Shown piece by piece: positions 25,964-34,575 of a stretch of 64,000 nt of DNA. Source of the DNA: Pseudactinotalea terrae (GTDB taxonomy: Bacteria; Actinomycetota; Actinomycetes; Actinomycetales; Beutenbergiaceae); contig NZ_WNXZ01000006.1 of assembly GCF_009733845.1 (NCBI RefSeq), forward strand, positions 186,001-250,000, read 5' to 3'. The position numbers were made by a program, and so were the translations under genes. The notes below the pieces were generated by a model. That model did not search any database, had not been told where the DNA came from, and saw only the letters and a list, made by a program, of their open reading frames with translations. The first letter of the stretch is position 1. Every line of letters begins with the position of its first letter.

Positions 25964-27634
25964 GTGCGGATCACCGACACCAGCGATCTGTGGTGGAAGA
26001 ACGCCATCACCTACTGTCTCGACGTCGAGACCTTCCTCGACTCCGACGGCGACGGCGTGGGCGACCTCGCCGGGCTGTCCCAGCGGATCGACTACCTCGC
26101 CGAGCTCGGCGTCACGTGCTTGTGGCTGATGCCGTTCTATCCCGGCCCGCAGCGTGACGACGGCTACGACGTCAGCGACATGTACGGCGTCGACCCGAGG
26201 TTCGGCGACCTCGGTCACCTCGTGGAGGTGGTCCGCACCGCGCACGACCGCGGCATGCGTGTGATCGCGGACCTGCTGGTCAACCACACCTCGGACAAGC
26301 ACCCCTGGTTCGTCTCCGCGCGCAGGAGCACGAGCTCGCCGTACCGGGACTACTACGTGTGGCGCGAGGACGAGCCGCCCGACACCTCCGACCAGGTGGT
26401 CTTCCCCGACAAGGAGGATGGCATCTGGTCGCTCGACGAGCGCACCGGCCAGTGGTACCTGCACCACTTCTACCGCCACCAGCCGGACCTGAACATCGCC
26501 AACCCGGCCGTGGTCGAGGAGATCGTCCGGGTGATCGGCTTCTGGCTCGAGCTGGGGCTCGACGGGTTCCGGGTCGACGCGGTGCCGTTCTTCGTGGCGG
26601 ACGTCGAGACCGGGGATGCCGCGCACGCCGGCGACCCTCACGAGCTGCTCGAGCGGGTGCGCTCGTTCCTGGGGCGGCGCCGTGGCGATGCCGTGATCCT
26701 CGGCGAGGTGAACCTGCCGTACGACCAGCAGCTCGACTACTTCGGTGGCAGCGAGGGCAACGAGCTGCAGATGATGTTCGACTTCGAGCTCATGCAGGCC
26801 ACGTACCTGTCCTTCGCGCGCGCCGATGCCGCGCCGCTCGTCGCCGCGCTGGGCCGCCGGCCGGAGATCCATCCGACCTGCGCCTGGGCGACCTTCCTGC
26901 GCAACCACGACGAGCTGACGCTCGACCAGCTCGACCCTGCGGAGCGGCAGGAGGTCTTCGACGCGTTCGGTCCCGAGGAGCACATGCAGCTCTACGGGCG
27001 CGGGCTGCGCCGTCGCCTCCCCCCGATGTTCGACGGCGACCCGCGCCGCATCCGGATGGCGTACAGCCTGTTGTTCTCGTTGCCGGGCAGCCCCACGCTG
27101 TTCTACGGCGAGGAGATCGGGATGGGGGAGAACCTCGACATCCCCGGACGGCTGGCGGTGCGCGCGCCGATGCAGTGGGCGCCCGATGACAACGGTGGCT
27201 TCTCCACGGCGCCGGCGCGCCGGCTCGCCCGGCCCGTGGTGGGCGACGGGTATGCGCCCGAGCACGTCAATGTGGCCGACCAGACGCAAGACCCCGACTC
27301 GCTGTGGACCTTCCTGCGCGCCCTCATCTGGGTGCGCCGTGCCTGTCCCGAGGTGGGGTGGGGTACCTGCACCGTGCTCGACGTCGGGGCATCCCAGGTC
27401 GTCGCGCACCGGTGCGATCTCGAGCAGGCGACGACGATCGCCCTGCACAACCTCAGCCCCGACCCGGTGGTCGTCACGATCCCGGCGGCGCGCGAGAGCG
27501 ACGGCCACGAGGTGATCGACGCCTTCACCCACGAGCGTGTGGGGCCCGTGACCGAGCCGCTGGAGATCGCGCTCGCCGGCTACGGACATCGATGGCTGCG
27601 ACTGCGGCCCGAGGGGGAGGCGCTTATCCCGTGA
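25964..27634 (+). CDS. Alpha-amylase family (GH13) protein, trehalose synthase-like
   Basis: A 556-residue cytoplasmic GH13 enzyme close in sequence to the catalytic part of trehalose synthase (LWLMPFYPGPQRDDGYDVSD, VNHTSDKHPWF). The catalytic triad is in place: Asp in GFRVDAVPF, Glu in VILGEVNLP and Asp in FLRNHDELTL. It could isomerise maltose or hydrolyse an alpha-glucan; the YCLDVETFLDSDGDG opening differs from true TreS, so I do not assign treS. Start GTG at 25964 follows GAGAGG. Confidence 0.8.
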   Translation: MRITDTSDLWWKNAITYCLDVETFLDSDGDGVGDLAGLSQRIDYLAELGVTCLWLMPFYPGPQRDDGYDVSDMYGVDPRFGDLGHLVEVVRTAHDRGMRVIADLLVNHTSDKHPWFVSARRSTSSPYRDYYVWREDEPPDTSDQVVFPDKEDGIWSLDERTGQWYLHHFYRHQPDLNIANPAVVEEIVRVIGFWLELGLDGFRVDAVPFFVADVETGDAAHAGDPHELLERVRSFLGRRRGDAVILGEVNLPYDQQLDYFGGSEGNELQMMFDFELMQATYLSFARADAAPLVAALGRRPEIHPTCAWATFLRNHDELTLDQLDPAERQEVFDAFGPEEHMQLYGRGLRRRLPPMFDGDPRRIRMAYSLLFSLPGSPTLFYGEEIGMGENLDIPGRLAVRAPMQWAPDDNGGFSTAPARRLARPVVGDGYAPEHVNVADQTQDPDSLWTFLRALIWVRRACPEVGWGTCTVLDVGASQVVAHRCDLEQATTIALHNLSPDPVVVTIPAARESDGHEVIDAFTHERVGPVTEPLEIALAGYGHRWLRLRPEGEALIP

Positions 27635-27657
27635 GGTGACCCCGGGCGCGCTCGGGG

Positions 27658-27711
27658 TTGACACGGGAGGAGGCCCACGGCAGAGTGGTTTGCAGTACAA
27701 ACCACTCTGCC
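27658..27711 (+). promoter_or_regulatory. Promoter and palindromic operator of the regulator/ABC operon
   Basis: A -35 box TTGACA (27658-27663) is followed by a perfect inverted repeat: GGCAGAGTGGTTTG (27679-27692), CAGTA, CAAACCACTCTGCC (27698-27711). The palindrome covers the position of the -10 box and transcription start and ends before the GCCAGGAG ribosome site. Its position and symmetry suit binding by the small winged-helix protein encoded at 28381. Confidence 0.75.
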
Positions 27712-27727
27712 GCCGCCAGGAGCTGCC

Positions 27728-28384
27728 ATGACCGACCCGCGTGAGCCCGACGACGCGCTGGACGATGCCGAGGAGACCGCATCGCCCGCCGCGGCGCTCG
27801 CGGCGATCAAGGCCTCGCAGGAGACCGTGCGGCAGCAGACCCGGCCGAGCGCGCCCGCGATGTTCGCGGTCTGGGGCGTCGCGTTCCTCGTCGCCTACAC
27901 CGCCCTCTACCTCGGCTGGTCGGAGGAGGCACAGACGCCGCAGGGCGCGTCGATGCTCGTGCTCGCGGTGTGCGTGGTCGGCGCGATGGTGTTCACCGGG
28001 GTGCACATCGGCCGCCGTACCCGAGGCATCCGCGGCACGAGCGCGAGGGTCGGGGCCATGTACGGCTGGGCCTGGTGCCTGTGCTTCCTGTTCGCGATGG
28101 TGATCTTCGGCGCCGTCGGTGCGGCCGGGGCACCGCCGATCGCGATGTCGATCCTCACCAACGCCGTCAGCCTGCTGATCGTCTCCGCGCTCTACATGGC
28201 GGGCGGCGCGATCTGGCAGGAGTGGCGGATGTTCGCCCTCGGCGCCTGGTTCGCCGTGATCGGCTCGGTCGCCGCGATCGTCGCCCCGCCGGCCGGGTAC
28301 CTGGTGCAAGCGATCGCCGGCGGTGGCGGCTTCCTCGTCGGAGCGGTGGCCGCTCGGGTCATCGAGAGGTGGCGGTCGGCGTGA
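27728..28384 (+). CDS. Membrane protein of a regulator/ABC transporter operon, function unknown
   Basis: A 218-residue protein with an acidic N-terminal tail of about 45 residues and six hydrophobic segments, among them MFAVWGVAFLVAYTALYLGW and MSILTNAVSLLIVSALYMAGG. I cannot name a family beyond hypothetical membrane protein. It is the first gene of a five-cistron unit with four-base overlaps, immediately behind the palindromic operator, so it is probably part of the sensed or exported-compound response. Confidence 0.65.
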   Translation: MTDPREPDDALDDAEETASPAAALAAIKASQETVRQQTRPSAPAMFAVWGVAFLVAYTALYLGWSEEAQTPQGASMLVLAVCVVGAMVFTGVHIGRRTRGIRGTSARVGAMYGWAWCLCFLFAMVIFGAVGAAGAPPIAMSILTNAVSLLIVSALYMAGGAIWQEWRMFALGAWFAVIGSVAAIVAPPAGYLVQAIAGGGGFLVGAVAARVIERWRSA

Positions 28385-28686
28385 CCGACCTCCAGCTCGA
28401 CCCGGTCATCCACGTCCAGGCCCGGTTGCGCGTGGTCGCCACGCTGGCAGGGCTCGCCAGCGGGGATCAGATCGTCTTCACTCGGCTGCAGAAAGTGCTC
28501 GGCATGACCGCCGGGAACCTGTCCACGCACCTGCGCAAGCTCGAGGACGTCGGGTACGTCGCCGTCGAGAAGGCATTCGAGGGGCGCAGCCCCGTCACGT
28601 CCGTGGCCCTGACCAGCAAGGGTCGCCAGGCATTCGAGACCTACACCGCCTCGCTCGAGGCGCTCCTGAAGGGAGCTGTTGAATGA
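28381..28686 (+). CDS. Winged-helix regulator (HTH_27/MarR-like), small
   Basis: A 101-residue DNA-binding protein of the short winged-helix type (PF13601-like): LRVVATLAGLASGDQIVFTRL, then the recognition helix MTAGNLSTHLRKLEDVGYVAVE and wing GRSPVTSVALTSKGRQAF. It overlaps neighbours on both sides (GTGA and ATGA), so it is made in fixed ratio with the ABC genes and is the likely ligand for the upstream palindrome, acting as an autorepressor. Confidence 0.85.
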   Translation: MTDLQLDPVIHVQARLRVVATLAGLASGDQIVFTRLQKVLGMTAGNLSTHLRKLEDVGYVAVEKAFEGRSPVTSVALTSKGRQAFETYTASLEALLKGAVE

Positions 28687-29588
28687 GCACCTCCGCACCA
28701 GTCGTGAAAGTTGCGCACGCCCGCCGCACGTTCGGCGAGGTCGTCGCGCTCGACGACGTCTCGCTCACCGTCGACGCCGGCGAGATCGTCGGCCTGCTCG
28801 GCCCCAACGGGGCCGGCAAGAGCACGCTGCTGTCCCTGATCAACGGCCAGCGCAGGCCCGACGGCGGCACGATCGAGATCTTCGGGCAGGACCCCCGTAC
28901 GCCGCGCGCTCGGATCGGGCTCGGCGTCACCCCGCAGGAGACCGGCCTGCCCGCGTCTCTGAAGGTGGGCGAGGTCGTCGACTTCGTCAGCGGGCACTAC
29001 CCGGACCCGATGCCCCGTGCCGAGCTGCTCGCGCGGTTCGAGCTCACCGACCTTGCCCATCGCCAGACCGGCGGGCTCTCGGGCGGGCAGAAGAGGCGCC
29101 TCGCCGTCGCGCTGTCGTTGGCCGGGCGGCCGAGGCTCGTGCTCCTCGACGAGCCCACGACGGGGCTCGACGTCGAGGGCCGCCGGGCGCTGTGGACCGC
29201 GCTGCGGGACTACCACCGCGAAGGCGCCACGGTCATCGTGACCAGCCACTACCTCGAGGAGATCGAGGCGCTCGCCGAGCGGGTCGTGGTGATCGGCGGC
29301 GGGCACATCCTCGCCGACGACACCCTGGGCGCCGTGGTCGCTCGCGTGCAGACGCACCGCGTGACGTTCCGGAGCGACGCCGCCGAGCGCGAGGTGGCAG
29401 CCCTGCCCGCCGTGAGCGCCGTCGAGCGCGACGGCGGGCGCTACTCGCTGCTGACCGGTGACTCGGATGCGCTCGTGCGGGCCCTGGTCACCAGCGGCAC
29501 ACCCTTCTCCGGTCTCGAGGTGCGTGGCGCCTCGCTCGAGGAGGCCTTCCTGAGCCTGACCGACACCGACTCGGAGGTCGCAGCATGA
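28683..29588 (+). CDS. ABC transporter ATP-binding protein
   Basis: A 301-residue ATPase with Walker A GPNGAGKST (residues 40-48), signature LSGGQKRRLAVAL, Walker B LVLLDEPTTGLD and the switch histidine in VIVTSHYLEE. The C-terminal 80 residues match the drug-exporter (CcmA/DrrA-like) extension. With the permease that follows it forms an ABC-2 type exporter, probably for a hydrophobic antibiotic or lipid. Confidence 0.93.
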   Translation: MSTSAPVVKVAHARRTFGEVVALDDVSLTVDAGEIVGLLGPNGAGKSTLLSLINGQRRPDGGTIEIFGQDPRTPRARIGLGVTPQETGLPASLKVGEVVDFVSGHYPDPMPRAELLARFELTDLAHRQTGGLSGGQKRRLAVALSLAGRPRLVLLDEPTTGLDVEGRRALWTALRDYHREGATVIVTSHYLEEIEALAERVVVIGGGHILADDTLGAVVARVQTHRVTFRSDAAEREVAALPAVSAVERDGGRYSLLTGDSDALVRALVTSGTPFSGLEVRGASLEEAFLSLTDTDSEVAA

Positions 29589-30397
29589 CATCCCCCCAGA
29601 CGATCGACCGTGTGCGCACGCCCCCGATCGCAGCCGCGAGAGTTCCCGGGTTCACGCGCCTCGCGCTGCTGCACGCGAAGTACAACATCCTTGAGACGAT
29701 CCGGATCCCGATCGCCGTCGTCGGGAACATGCTGTTCCCGACGCTGGCCATGTTCTTCTTCGTGGTGCCGCAGTCGAGCGTCACGAGCGACCCGCTGTGG
29801 TCGCTGATCTCCGTGGCCGGGCTCGCGATGTTCTCGGTGATGAGCACGTTCCTGTTCACGTTCGGCGTGGGCGTGGCCGAGGACCGGCAGCTGCCGTTCG
29901 ACCCCTACCTGCGCACGATGCCCGCCGGTGCGGGGCCGCGCATGGTGGGGCGGCTCCTCTCGGCCTTCCTGTTCGCGTTCGTCGCCCTGATCCCGCTCGG
30001 GCTCGTGGCCGCGATCTTCACCGCCGCCGCGCCGCAGCTCCCGCGGCTGCTGCTCGGTGTGGGCACGCTGCTCGCGGCGGGCGTGCCGTTCCTCATGCTC
30101 GGCCTGTTCATCGGCTACAGCCTGAGCAGCAAGGCGGCGATCGCCGTCGTGCAGGTGGTGCTGTTCCCGCTGGCGTTCGCAGGTGGGCTGTTCATGCCGG
30201 CCGAGATGTTCCCGAGCTGGCTCGCCACGCTCAGCACTTTCCTCCCCAGCCGTGCCGGCCGCGATCTCGTGATCGGCGCGTTCGCCGGCACGGACATCTA
30301 CGCCTACGCGCTGCCGGTGCTCATCGGATGGGGTGTGCTGTTCGCTGCGCTCACGGTCTGGGCCTACCGGCGTGACGAGGGGCGCCGCTTCCGCTGA
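29585..30397 (+). CDS. ABC-2 type transporter permease
   Basis: A 270-residue membrane protein with six helices and the ABC-2 family pattern: long N-terminal coupling region (RVPGFTRLALLHAKYNILETI), then helices such as LWSLISVAGLAMFSVMSTFL, and a conserved LAFAGGLFMPAEMFPSWLATL segment before the last helix. It overlaps the ATPase gene by four bases and would form a homodimeric pore. Confidence 0.88.
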   Translation: MTSPQTIDRVRTPPIAAARVPGFTRLALLHAKYNILETIRIPIAVVGNMLFPTLAMFFFVVPQSSVTSDPLWSLISVAGLAMFSVMSTFLFTFGVGVAEDRQLPFDPYLRTMPAGAGPRMVGRLLSAFLFAFVALIPLGLVAAIFTAAAPQLPRLLLGVGTLLAAGVPFLMLGLFIGYSLSSKAAIAVVQVVLFPLAFAGGLFMPAEMFPSWLATLSTFLPSRAGRDLVIGAFAGTDIYAYALPVLIGWGVLFAALTVWAYRRDEGRRFR

Positions 30398-30417
30398 GCG
30401 GCCCTACGATGCTCCCC

Positions 30418-31371
30418 ATGCGCGTGACGATGCGGGACGTTGCCGCTCGTGCGGGCGTCTCGCTGAAGACCGTCTCGCGCGTGGTCAATCGCGAGCCGCA
30501 CATCCGCCCCGAGACCCAGGAGGCGGTGAACGCCGCGATCGGCGATCTCGGATGGACCCCGAACTCCTCCGCGCGCAGCCTGCGCACCGGGCGCACCGGC
30601 GTCATCGGGATCGTCGTGACCGAGCTGCGGCGACCGCTGCTCGCGGCCCTGGTGGAGACTCTCGTGACCGAGGTCAACGCGCGCGGCCTCAACGCAGCCG
30701 TCGAGCCGGTCCACGACGACGCGGACCGGCTCGCCCAGGTCTGGTCGCAGCGGGGGGACACCTTCGACGCGTTGCTCGCCGTCGATCTGCCGCACCTCCC
30801 GGAGGTAGGCCCCGACGGCGGCCCGGTGGTCCGCGTCGACGTCACCCAGGCATCGGCCACCGATGGCTGCGATCGCGTCAGCACGGACCTCGCGCAGGCG
30901 GCCGACCTTATCGAGCGGCACCTGTCGGTGATGGGCCGCAGCCACCCCGTCCAGGTGGGCGCCGGTCCGCTGACGGGGCGGACCGCGGCGCCCGTGGTGG
31001 AGCTCGGCGACGACGTCGGGCGCACGGCCGGGTACCGCGCCGCGCAGCGGGCGGTCGTCGCCAACCCGGGCGTGGACGCGCTGGTCTGCTGCACCGACGA
31101 GGTCGCGCTCGGCGCGCTCGCTGGTCTGCATGCCGCCGGGCTCACGGTCCCGGACCAGGTGGCGGTGATCGGGTTCGGGGCCCTCGACGACGGCTGGTTC
31201 GCCACCCCCTCGCTCACCACGATCGATCCCGAGCCGCGGGCACTGGCACGCAGCGCCGTCGACCTCCTCGCCCGGCGCCTGTCCGGTGAGGTCGCCGGTG
31301 GTCCTGAAGAGGTGCGCGTGCCGGTGACACTGATCCGCCGCGAGTCGACCCTCGGGGCGGGGGCGCGATGA
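30418..31371 (+). CDS. LacI family transcriptional regulator (first of a pair)
   Basis: A 317-residue repressor with the helix-turn-helix and hinge MRDVAARAGVSLKTVSRVVN followed by a periplasmic-binding-like effector domain. The ATG at 30418 is chosen because a TACGAT box (30405-30410) ends seven bases before it, a leaderless arrangement; an ATG at 30409 lies inside that box region. The effector domain is slightly short. It overlaps the second LacI gene by ATGA, so the two are co-expressed. Confidence 0.88.
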   Translation: MRVTMRDVAARAGVSLKTVSRVVNREPHIRPETQEAVNAAIGDLGWTPNSSARSLRTGRTGVIGIVVTELRRPLLAALVETLVTEVNARGLNAAVEPVHDDADRLAQVWSQRGDTFDALLAVDLPHLPEVGPDGGPVVRVDVTQASATDGCDRVSTDLAQAADLIERHLSVMGRSHPVQVGAGPLTGRTAAPVVELGDDVGRTAGYRAAQRAVVANPGVDALVCCTDEVALGALAGLHAAGLTVPDQVAVIGFGALDDGWFATPSLTTIDPEPRALARSAVDLLARRLSGEVAGGPEEVRVPVTLIRRESTLGAGAR

Positions 31372-32381
31372 GACGCCCGACCCTCGACGACGTCGCGGCC
31401 CTCGCCGGCGTCTCGGCCAAGACGGTCTCCAACGTGCTGCTCGAGCGGCCGCATGTCGCAGAGGCGACCCGGGACCGGGTGCTGTCCGCGGTGAAGACCG
31501 TGGGCTACCGCGTCAACCACGCGGGGCGCGGGCTGGCCTCCGGGCGCAGCGGGCGGATCGCCGTCGTGGTCCCGAACCTGCACCAGCCCTATTTCGCCGA
31601 GACGGCCGAGCGGCTCATCCTCGAGCTCTCCGCACGCGGCTTCACCAGCACGCTGCGCATCGCCCCCGACGAGGCGGCCGAGCGCGATGCCATCCTCGGT
31701 CGCACCACCACCGATGCCGACGCGGTGATCATCTGCCCGCACTTCTTCGTGGCCTCGTTCTTCGGATCCAGCCCGCCCGAGCGCCCGATCGTGCAGCTGG
31801 GTGGTGCCCCGAACGGCGTCGTCGACACCGTGGTGATGGGGGAGCGCGAGGGGTTCGAGGCGGTCACGCGCCACCTGCTCGACACCGGCCGCCGCCGGCT
31901 GGCGCTCGTGTGGAACTCGACCAGCAGCGGCAAGCCCGAGGGCGAGCGGTACGTGGGGTTCACCGCAGCGCACGCCGCCCACGGGCTCGAGCCCGACCCG
32001 GCGCTGATGGTCTCCGGCTCCGACTGGGACCGCCGCGCGTCCGGGTACGAGGCGATGACGGGGCTCATCCGCACCGGCGTCGACTTCGACGGCGTGGTCG
32101 CGGTCAACGACGCGATCGCCGTCGGTGCGCTCCGGGCCCTCGTCAGCCATGGCATCCGCGTCCCTGAGGACGTCGCGCTCACCGGCTTCGACGACACCGA
32201 CGAGGCCGGCTTCACCGTGCCACCCCTCACCTCGGTCAGCCCCGAGCGCGAGGACATGGTGAGCAACGCCGTCGACATGCTGGTCGAACGCCTGGACGGG
32301 CTTGCCGCCCCCGCGCGCGTGCGCCGCACCGGCGCCCACCTGGTGCCGCGCGCCTCCAGCGCCGCCCCTGCCCCAGCCTGA
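31368..32381 (+). CDS. LacI family transcriptional regulator (second of a pair)
   Basis: A 337-residue repressor: TLDDVAALAGVSAKTVSNVL helix-turn-helix, then the effector domain with GRSGRIAVVVPNLHQPYFAE, FDGVVAVNDAIAVGALRAL and VALTGFDDTDEAGFTVPPLT. It directly precedes the arabinofuranosidase/ABC importer operon, whose promoter carries a LacI-type operator, so it is the best candidate for the local regulator with an arabinose-derived effector. Confidence 0.9.
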   Translation: MRRPTLDDVAALAGVSAKTVSNVLLERPHVAEATRDRVLSAVKTVGYRVNHAGRGLASGRSGRIAVVVPNLHQPYFAETAERLILELSARGFTSTLRIAPDEAAERDAILGRTTTDADAVIICPHFFVASFFGSSPPERPIVQLGGAPNGVVDTVVMGEREGFEAVTRHLLDTGRRRLALVWNSTSSGKPEGERYVGFTAAHAAHGLEPDPALMVSGSDWDRRASGYEAMTGLIRTGVDFDGVVAVNDAIAVGALRALVSHGIRVPEDVALTGFDDTDEAGFTVPPLTSVSPEREDMVSNAVDMLVERLDGLAAPARVRRTGAHLVPRASSAAPAPA

Positions 32382-32560
32382 CGGTCGGGTCCGCCAAGCC
32401 CCGGTCAGGCGCCGGTCACGCGCCTCGCCTGGGTGCTGCCCCCATCCGGGCCGGGCCGGGGTGGTGCTCGTCGGGTGGCCCGGGCTCGGAGCGGCAGGAT
32501 TCTGCGCGTTCGGCGGCATCGAGTGCCGGCGGGGCTCAGGTCGCGGAGGGCCAGCGCGGT

Positions 32561-32574
32561 TGTTAACGATCACA
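32561..32574. promoter_or_regulatory. LacI-type operator upstream of the GH127/ABC operon
   Basis: TGTTAACGATCACA is a partial palindrome around a central CG (TGT/ACA ends, 5 of 7 positions paired), the usual form of LacI-family operators. It lies 19 bases upstream of the -35 box at 32594. Confidence 0.5.
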
Positions 32575-32593
32575 TCCAGTCGATGTCCTGCTA

Positions 32594-32623
32594 TTGACAA
32601 CGCTGAACGAAGGCTCGTAACCT
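32594..32623 (+). promoter_or_regulatory. Promoter of the GH127/ABC importer operon
   Basis: Consensus -35 TTGACA (32594-32599), 18-base spacer and -10 TAACCT (32618-32623), about 28 bases before the TTG start codon. The surrounding 60 bases are markedly less GC-rich than the coding regions. Confidence 0.7.
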
Positions 32624-32651
32624 CGGCGCGTCACCCACGAAGGAGCGGACG

Positions 32652-34532
32652 TTGACCAACTCAGCCAGTGCATCGGGCGTCACCCCCGCGCTGCCGCGCG
32701 CCAGCCGTGGATCGCACCGCCCGCTCGGCGTGCCCGCCGTTCGCCTCGGGCAGGGCGGACCGCTCGGCGCCTGGCAGCAGCGCAACGCCGACGCCACGAT
32801 CGACCACCTGATCAGCAACCTCGAGAGCTCGGGCGTGCTGGACAACTTCCGGCGCGTGATCGGGGAGTCGGGGGCCGGCTACCGGGGTTTCGTGTTCGCC
32901 GACTCGGACCTCTACAAGACGATCGAGGCGATCGCCTGGGAGATCGCGCGCAGCGGCGCCGACCGCTGGGACGCCTGGCTCGACGACGTGATCGGCCTGG
33001 TCGGCCGGGTCCAGGAGTCCTCGGGCTACGTCATGACCTGGATCCAGGGCCTGCACCCGGAGAAGAAGTTCGCGGAACTGGACTGGACGCACGAGATGTA
33101 CGTCCTCGGTCACATGATCCAGGCCGCGGTCGCCCTCGACCGCGCGGCCGGCCGCGACGACCTGCTGGGCATCGCGCGCCGCTTCGCCGACCTGGTCGAC
33201 CGTCGCTTCGGCCCCGGTCGCGAGGAGGGCATCTGCGGGCACCCGGAGATCGAGACGGCGCTCGTCGAGCTCTATCGACACACCGGCGAGCAGCGCTATC
33301 TCGACCTCGCGCAGCGCATGATCGACCTGCGTGGCAAGGGCCTGCTCAAGGTCGGCGGCCTCGGGGCCTCCTACTTCCAGGACCACGCCCCGGTGCGCGA
33401 GTCGAAGGACGCCACCGGGCACGCCGTGCGCCAGCTCTACCTCAACGCCGGCGCGACCGACGTGTACCTCGAGACCGGTGAGCCCGCGCTCCTCGACGCG
33501 ATGCACGCGCAGTGGGACAGCGCGCACCACCGCAAGATGTACCTCACCGGTGCGTTCGGCTCCCGCCACCGTGACGAGGCGTTCGGCTCCGACTACGAGC
33601 TGCCCTCGGACCGCGCCTATGCCGAGACCTGCGCGACCATCGCCGACGTCCACTGGGCCTGGCGGATGCTGCTCGCCAGCGACCAGCCGGCCACCTACGC
33701 CGAGACGATCGAGCGGGAGCTGCACAACGCGCTCGCTGCCGCGGTCGGCGATGACGGCACCACGTTCTTCTACGCCAACCCGCTGCAGCTGCGACCGGAC
33801 CGGTTCTCGGAGGAGAACGCCCCTCGCGAGCGGCAGCACTGGTACTCCTGCGCGTGCTGCCCACCCAACCTCGCGCGGCTGTTCGCGCAGATGTCGGCCT
33901 ACCTCGCCACCAGCACCGAGTCCGAGCTTGCGCTGCACCTGTACGCCGACGCCGAGATCGACGTCCCCGCCCACCTGGGCGGTGGAGTGCTGAAGGTGGA
34001 GACCCGCTACCCGGACGACGGCGAGGTCGCGCTCTCGTACGACGGTCCCGCGCCGCTCCGGCTCGCTCTGCGGGTGCCCAGCTGGTCGGCCGTCACCACG
34101 CTCGACGGCGAACCGGCCCAGCCGGACGCGGATCGCTACCTCCGCGTCGACCTGAGCGGGGCGCGCACCCTCGCGCTCGACCTGACTCCGCGGTGGACGC
34201 AGGCGCACCACCGCGTCGACGCGCTCCGCGGCGCCCGTGCGATCGAGGTCGGTCCGCGGGTCTACTGCGTCGAGCAGGTCGACCTGCCCGACGGCGTGGC
34301 GCTTGACGACGTCGTCGTCATCGAAGGCGCGGCGCTGGACCTGCGCACCCAGGAGGGCTCACCCACGGTGAGCCTCACGGGTGCGGTCCGGTCGCCGTCG
34401 GGCGGGCTCTACGCCATGCCCGAGAACGACCCGGGTGAGCAGAAGGACGGGGTGGCGATCGTCGCCATCCCGTTCGCGACCTGGGGGAACCGAGGCAGCA
34501 CCGCCATGCGGGTGTGGTTGCCAGTCGTCTAG
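32652..34532 (+). CDS. Beta-L-arabinofuranosidase (GH127)
   Basis: A 626-residue (alpha/alpha)6-barrel enzyme that removes beta-L-arabinofuranose from oligosaccharides. The zinc-cysteine active site of the family is complete: Glu309 (acid/base region DEAFGSDYELP), Glu325 and Cys327 (YAETCATI), Cys402 and Cys403 (CACCPPNLARL), with one Cys as nucleophile. No signal peptide, so it acts on imported substrate. TTG start with a strong AAGGAG site. It heads an operon with the binding protein and permeases. Confidence 0.92.
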   Translation: MTNSASASGVTPALPRASRGSHRPLGVPAVRLGQGGPLGAWQQRNADATIDHLISNLESSGVLDNFRRVIGESGAGYRGFVFADSDLYKTIEAIAWEIARSGADRWDAWLDDVIGLVGRVQESSGYVMTWIQGLHPEKKFAELDWTHEMYVLGHMIQAAVALDRAAGRDDLLGIARRFADLVDRRFGPGREEGICGHPEIETALVELYRHTGEQRYLDLAQRMIDLRGKGLLKVGGLGASYFQDHAPVRESKDATGHAVRQLYLNAGATDVYLETGEPALLDAMHAQWDSAHHRKMYLTGAFGSRHRDEAFGSDYELPSDRAYAETCATIADVHWAWRMLLASDQPATYAETIERELHNALAAAVGDDGTTFFYANPLQLRPDRFSEENAPRERQHWYSCACCPPNLARLFAQMSAYLATSTESELALHLYADAEIDVPAHLGGGVLKVETRYPDDGEVALSYDGPAPLRLALRVPSWSAVTTLDGEPAQPDADRYLRVDLSGARTLALDLTPRWTQAHHRVDALRGARAIEVGPRVYCVEQVDLPDGVALDDVVVIEGAALDLRTQEGSPTVSLTGAVRSPSGGLYAMPENDPGEQKDGVAIVAIPFATWGNRGSTAMRVWLPVV

Positions 34533-34535
34533 ACC

Positions 34536-34557
34536 TGCACGACCGAGCGGTCGTGCA
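34536..34557 (+). promoter_or_regulatory. mRNA hairpin between GH127 and binding-protein genes
   Basis: TGCACGACCG and CGGTCGTGCA are perfectly complementary around AG, giving a nine-pair stem with a four-base loop three bases after the GH127 stop codon. With no T run, it is more likely a processing or stability element that raises binding-protein levels than a full terminator. Confidence 0.55.
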
Positions 34558-34575
34558 CGGACTCGAGGAGGAGTC

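Noticed and set aside
32382-32560. GC-rich stretch after the second LacI gene considered as a mirrored-word element.
   Set aside because: Short complementary pieces exist but I could not find four copies of one word with equal spacing.
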